This document shows positions 62,359 through 64,000 of a stretch of DNA of 64,000 nt, piece after piece. The notes beneath the pieces were generated by a model. That model searched no databases and was not told the DNA's origin. It worked only from the letters and a program-made list of their open reading frames with translations. Position 1 is the stretch's first letter. Every line of letters begins with the position of its first letter. The stretch comes from Nonomuraea roseoviolacea subsp. carminata. Its GTDB lineage: Bacteria; Actinomycetota; Actinomycetes; Streptosporangiales; Streptosporangiaceae. Location of the stretch: contig NZ_JAMZEC010000001.1 of assembly GCF_024172185.1 (NCBI RefSeq), forward strand, positions 2,666,001 through 2,730,000. The letters are read 5' to 3'. The translations under genes were made by a program, and so were the position numbers.

Positions 62359-63498
62359 ATGAGCACAAGCAGCGCCGTCAGCGGCATCCAGCCCTTCCGC
62401 ATCGAGATCCCCCAGGCCGACCTCGACTACCTGCACGACCGGCTCGCCCACGCCCGCTGGCCCGGCGACGCACCCGGCGGGGAGTGGACCCGCGGCGTCC
62501 CGCTGCCCTACCTGAAGGAGCTCGCCGAGTACTGGCGCACGCGGTACGACTGGCGCGCCCAGGAGGCGGAGCTCAACCGGTACCCGCAGTTCACCACCGA
62601 GATCGACGGCCAGCGCATCCACTTCCTGCACGTCCGATCCGAGCAGCCCGGCGCCAAGCCGCTGCTGATCACCCACGGCTTCCCCAGCTCGGTCGCCGAG
62701 TTCACGCACCTGATCGAGCCGCTGGTCGACCCGGCCGAGGGTCAGGCCTTCCATGTCGTCGCGCCGTCCCTGCCCGGGTACGCCTTCTCCACCCCGCTGA
62801 GCGGGCCGGGCTGGGCGATGGGCCGCACCGCGCGCGCCTGGGCCGAGCTGATGCGCCGGCTCGGCTACGAGCGGTACGGCGTGCACGGCGGCGACGTCGG
62901 CGCCGGCGTGTCCGGCATGGTCGGCGGCCTCGACGGCGAGCACGTCATCGGCGTGCACGTGGTCACCGATCCGCTGACCGCCGCGAACGTCGCCACCTTC
63001 ATCCCCGGAATGGCCGACCGGCTGGATGCGAACGACCCGGTCGACAAGCTGATCCTGGACCGGATGGACGACTTCGCGAAGGAGGGCTCCGGGTACCTGG
63101 CGATCCAGAACAGCCGGCCGCAGACCATCGGCTACGGCCTGGTCGACTCGCCGCTGCTGCAGCTCGCCTGGATCGCCGAGAAGGTCCACGAGTGGACCGA
63201 CCTGCCGGTCGACCGCGACCAGCTGCTCACCACGGTCAGCCTGTACTGGTTCACCGGCTCCGGCGCCAGCGCCGCGCACACCCTGTACGAGCAGGCGCAC
63301 TCCTCCGAGTGGGGCGCGCCGTCGGCCGTGCCGCAGGGGTTCGCGGTCTTCGGCGCGGACGACACCGTACGCAGGCTGGTCCCCGCGCCGGCCGACGCGC
63401 ACTGGACCGAGTTCCGGCGCGGCCGGCACTTCCCGGCGATGGAGGCCCCGGCCGAGCTGGCCGCGGACCTGCGAGCCTTCTTCGAACCGCTGAAGTGA
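62359..63498 (+). CDS. Epoxide hydrolase family protein
   Basis: 379 residues with the N-terminal extension of microsomal-type epoxide hydrolases (FRIEIPQADLDYLHDRLAHA) and the hydrolase fold: HGFPSS oxyanion motif, nucleophile Asp in HGGDVGAGVSG, and His in RRGRHFPAMEAP. It opens epoxides by adding water; the substrate is unknown. Divergent from the WYL regulator. Confidence 0.92.
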   Translation: MSTSSAVSGIQPFRIEIPQADLDYLHDRLAHARWPGDAPGGEWTRGVPLPYLKELAEYWRTRYDWRAQEAELNRYPQFTTEIDGQRIHFLHVRSEQPGAKPLLITHGFPSSVAEFTHLIEPLVDPAEGQAFHVVAPSLPGYAFSTPLSGPGWAMGRTARAWAELMRRLGYERYGVHGGDVGAGVSGMVGGLDGEHVIGVHVVTDPLTAANVATFIPGMADRLDANDPVDKLILDRMDDFAKEGSGYLAIQNSRPQTIGYGLVDSPLLQLAWIAEKVHEWTDLPVDRDQLLTTVSLYWFTGSGASAAHTLYEQAHSSEWGAPSAVPQGFAVFGADDTVRRLVPAPADAHWTEFRRGRHFPAMEAPAELAADLRAFFEPLK

Positions 63499-63568
63499 CC
63501 GAGGCGCCGAGCCGGCGTGGCCCCGACCGGGCCACGCCCACCGCCCGGGGCCCGTTCCTGGACGGCCC

Positions 63569-64000
63569 CTATCGGATGCGACGCCGCAGCGAAGGGTCGA
63601 TCTGGACGTTGCGCCCGGCGTCCGGCGGGACGATCACTTCCTGCGCGGCCGCCACACCCCCGGCCAGCAGCGGCGCGTCCACCGGCACCGTGCGCTTGAC
63701 CACCGCGAGCGCGATCGGCCCCAGCTCGTGGTGGCGGGCGGACGAGCCGACCGTGCCCACCTCCTGGCTCTCGAAGATCACCGGCGCCCCGTGCGGCGGC
63801 AGCGTGTCGACGCTGCCGTCGAGGTGCAGGAACACCAGCCGCCGCGGCGGATGCCCCAGGTTGTGCACCCGCGCGACCGTCTCCTGGCCGCGGTAGCAGC
63901 CCTTGCTCAGGTGGACGGCGCTGCCGATCAGGCCGATCTCGTGCGGGATCGTCTTATGGTCGGTGTCGAGGCCCATCCGCGGCTCGTACCGCTCGATCCG
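63569..64000 (-). CDS. ygfZ: YgfZ/GcvT-like folate-binding protein, start beyond window
   Basis: The last 143 codons of a YgfZ protein, which helps assemble or repair Fe-S clusters with folate. The diagnostic Cys motif KGCYRGQET is present (in LSKGCYRGQETVARVHNLGH), with the conserved upstream RYEPRMGLDTDHKTIPHE at the window edge. The rest lies to the right. Confidence 0.93.
   Translation of the reverse strand, partial: RIERYEPRMGLDTDHKTIPHEIGLIGSAVHLSKGCYRGQETVARVHNLGHPPRRLVFLHLDGSVDTLPPHGAPVIFESQEVGTVGSSARHHELGPIALAVVKRTVPVDAPLLAGGVAAAQEVIVPPDAGRNVQIDPSLRRRIR

Overview
The window is high-GC DNA from an actinomycete chromosome. A mycothiol glycosyltransferase (MshA), CarD, a SenX3/RegX3-type phosphate two-component system with PhoU, an Rv0474-HbhA-DUF2516 cluster, DUF2637 and several GTG starts all point to Actinomycetota. 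A Streptosporangiales/Nonomuraea-like host is my best guess, by inference only.

Layout. 0-3 kb: kdp potassium-pump operon on the minus strand (kdpB cut by the window edge, kdpA, kdpF and a 27-residue mini-protein). 3-17 kb: mixed housekeeping and accessory genes, including secreted proteins, a YceI protein, a DUF1838 protein, a truncated inositol-monophosphatase pseudogene, an alpha/beta hydrolase behind a perfect 24-bp palindrome, a very large Ser/Thr kinase-WD40 membrane protein, and a type-2 NADH dehydrogenase. 17.7-26.7 kb: a decayed integrated element. Its right end is a tRNA-Thr(TGT) gene, and an exact 20-bp copy of that tRNA's 3' end lies at its left end. Inside are a truncated tyrosine integrase, a phage structural gene with two stop codons and at least three frameshifts, IS fragments, a complete IS5-family insertion sequence, an intact HxlR/QorB-like pair, a CAP-domain secreted protein, and a Panacea-domain antitoxin overlapping a small unknown gene.

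26.7-41 kb: the actinobacterial carD-ispF-cysS-rlmB neighbourhood, stretched by many inserted genes and without ispD next to ispF. The stretch from 29 to 39 kb is unusual. An alpha/beta hydrolase, an LLM-type flavin oxidoreductase, a hemerythrin-domain protein and a DUF2637 protein all carry long low-complexity or tandem-repeat segments, and the spacers carry 16-bp and 37-bp tandem arrays. A stand-alone TnpB with its probable omega-RNA lies between a PPOX-family gene and the DUF2637 gene.

41-52 kb: a conserved actinobacterial core (LpqE-like lipoprotein, regX3, senX3, a PHO box, phoU, gpmA, ybjN, mshA, an SDR and a methyltransferase, BlaI and an M56 peptidase, then the XRE regulator, HbhA-like protein and DUF2516 protein). 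52-64 kb: small regulator-enzyme pairs with visible operators (GntR-TetR hybrid/FAD monooxygenase, TetR/SnoaL, WYL/epoxide hydrolase), an AlaX-like editing protein, DUF2207, ankyrin, asparaginase, D-aminoacyl-tRNA deacylase, and a partial YgfZ at the right edge.

The most interesting candidates are the Panacea antitoxin plus unknown partner kept intact in a rotting tRNA-Thr element, and the cluster of low-complexity expansions at 29-39 kb. All family names come from reading the sequence; no database search was run.
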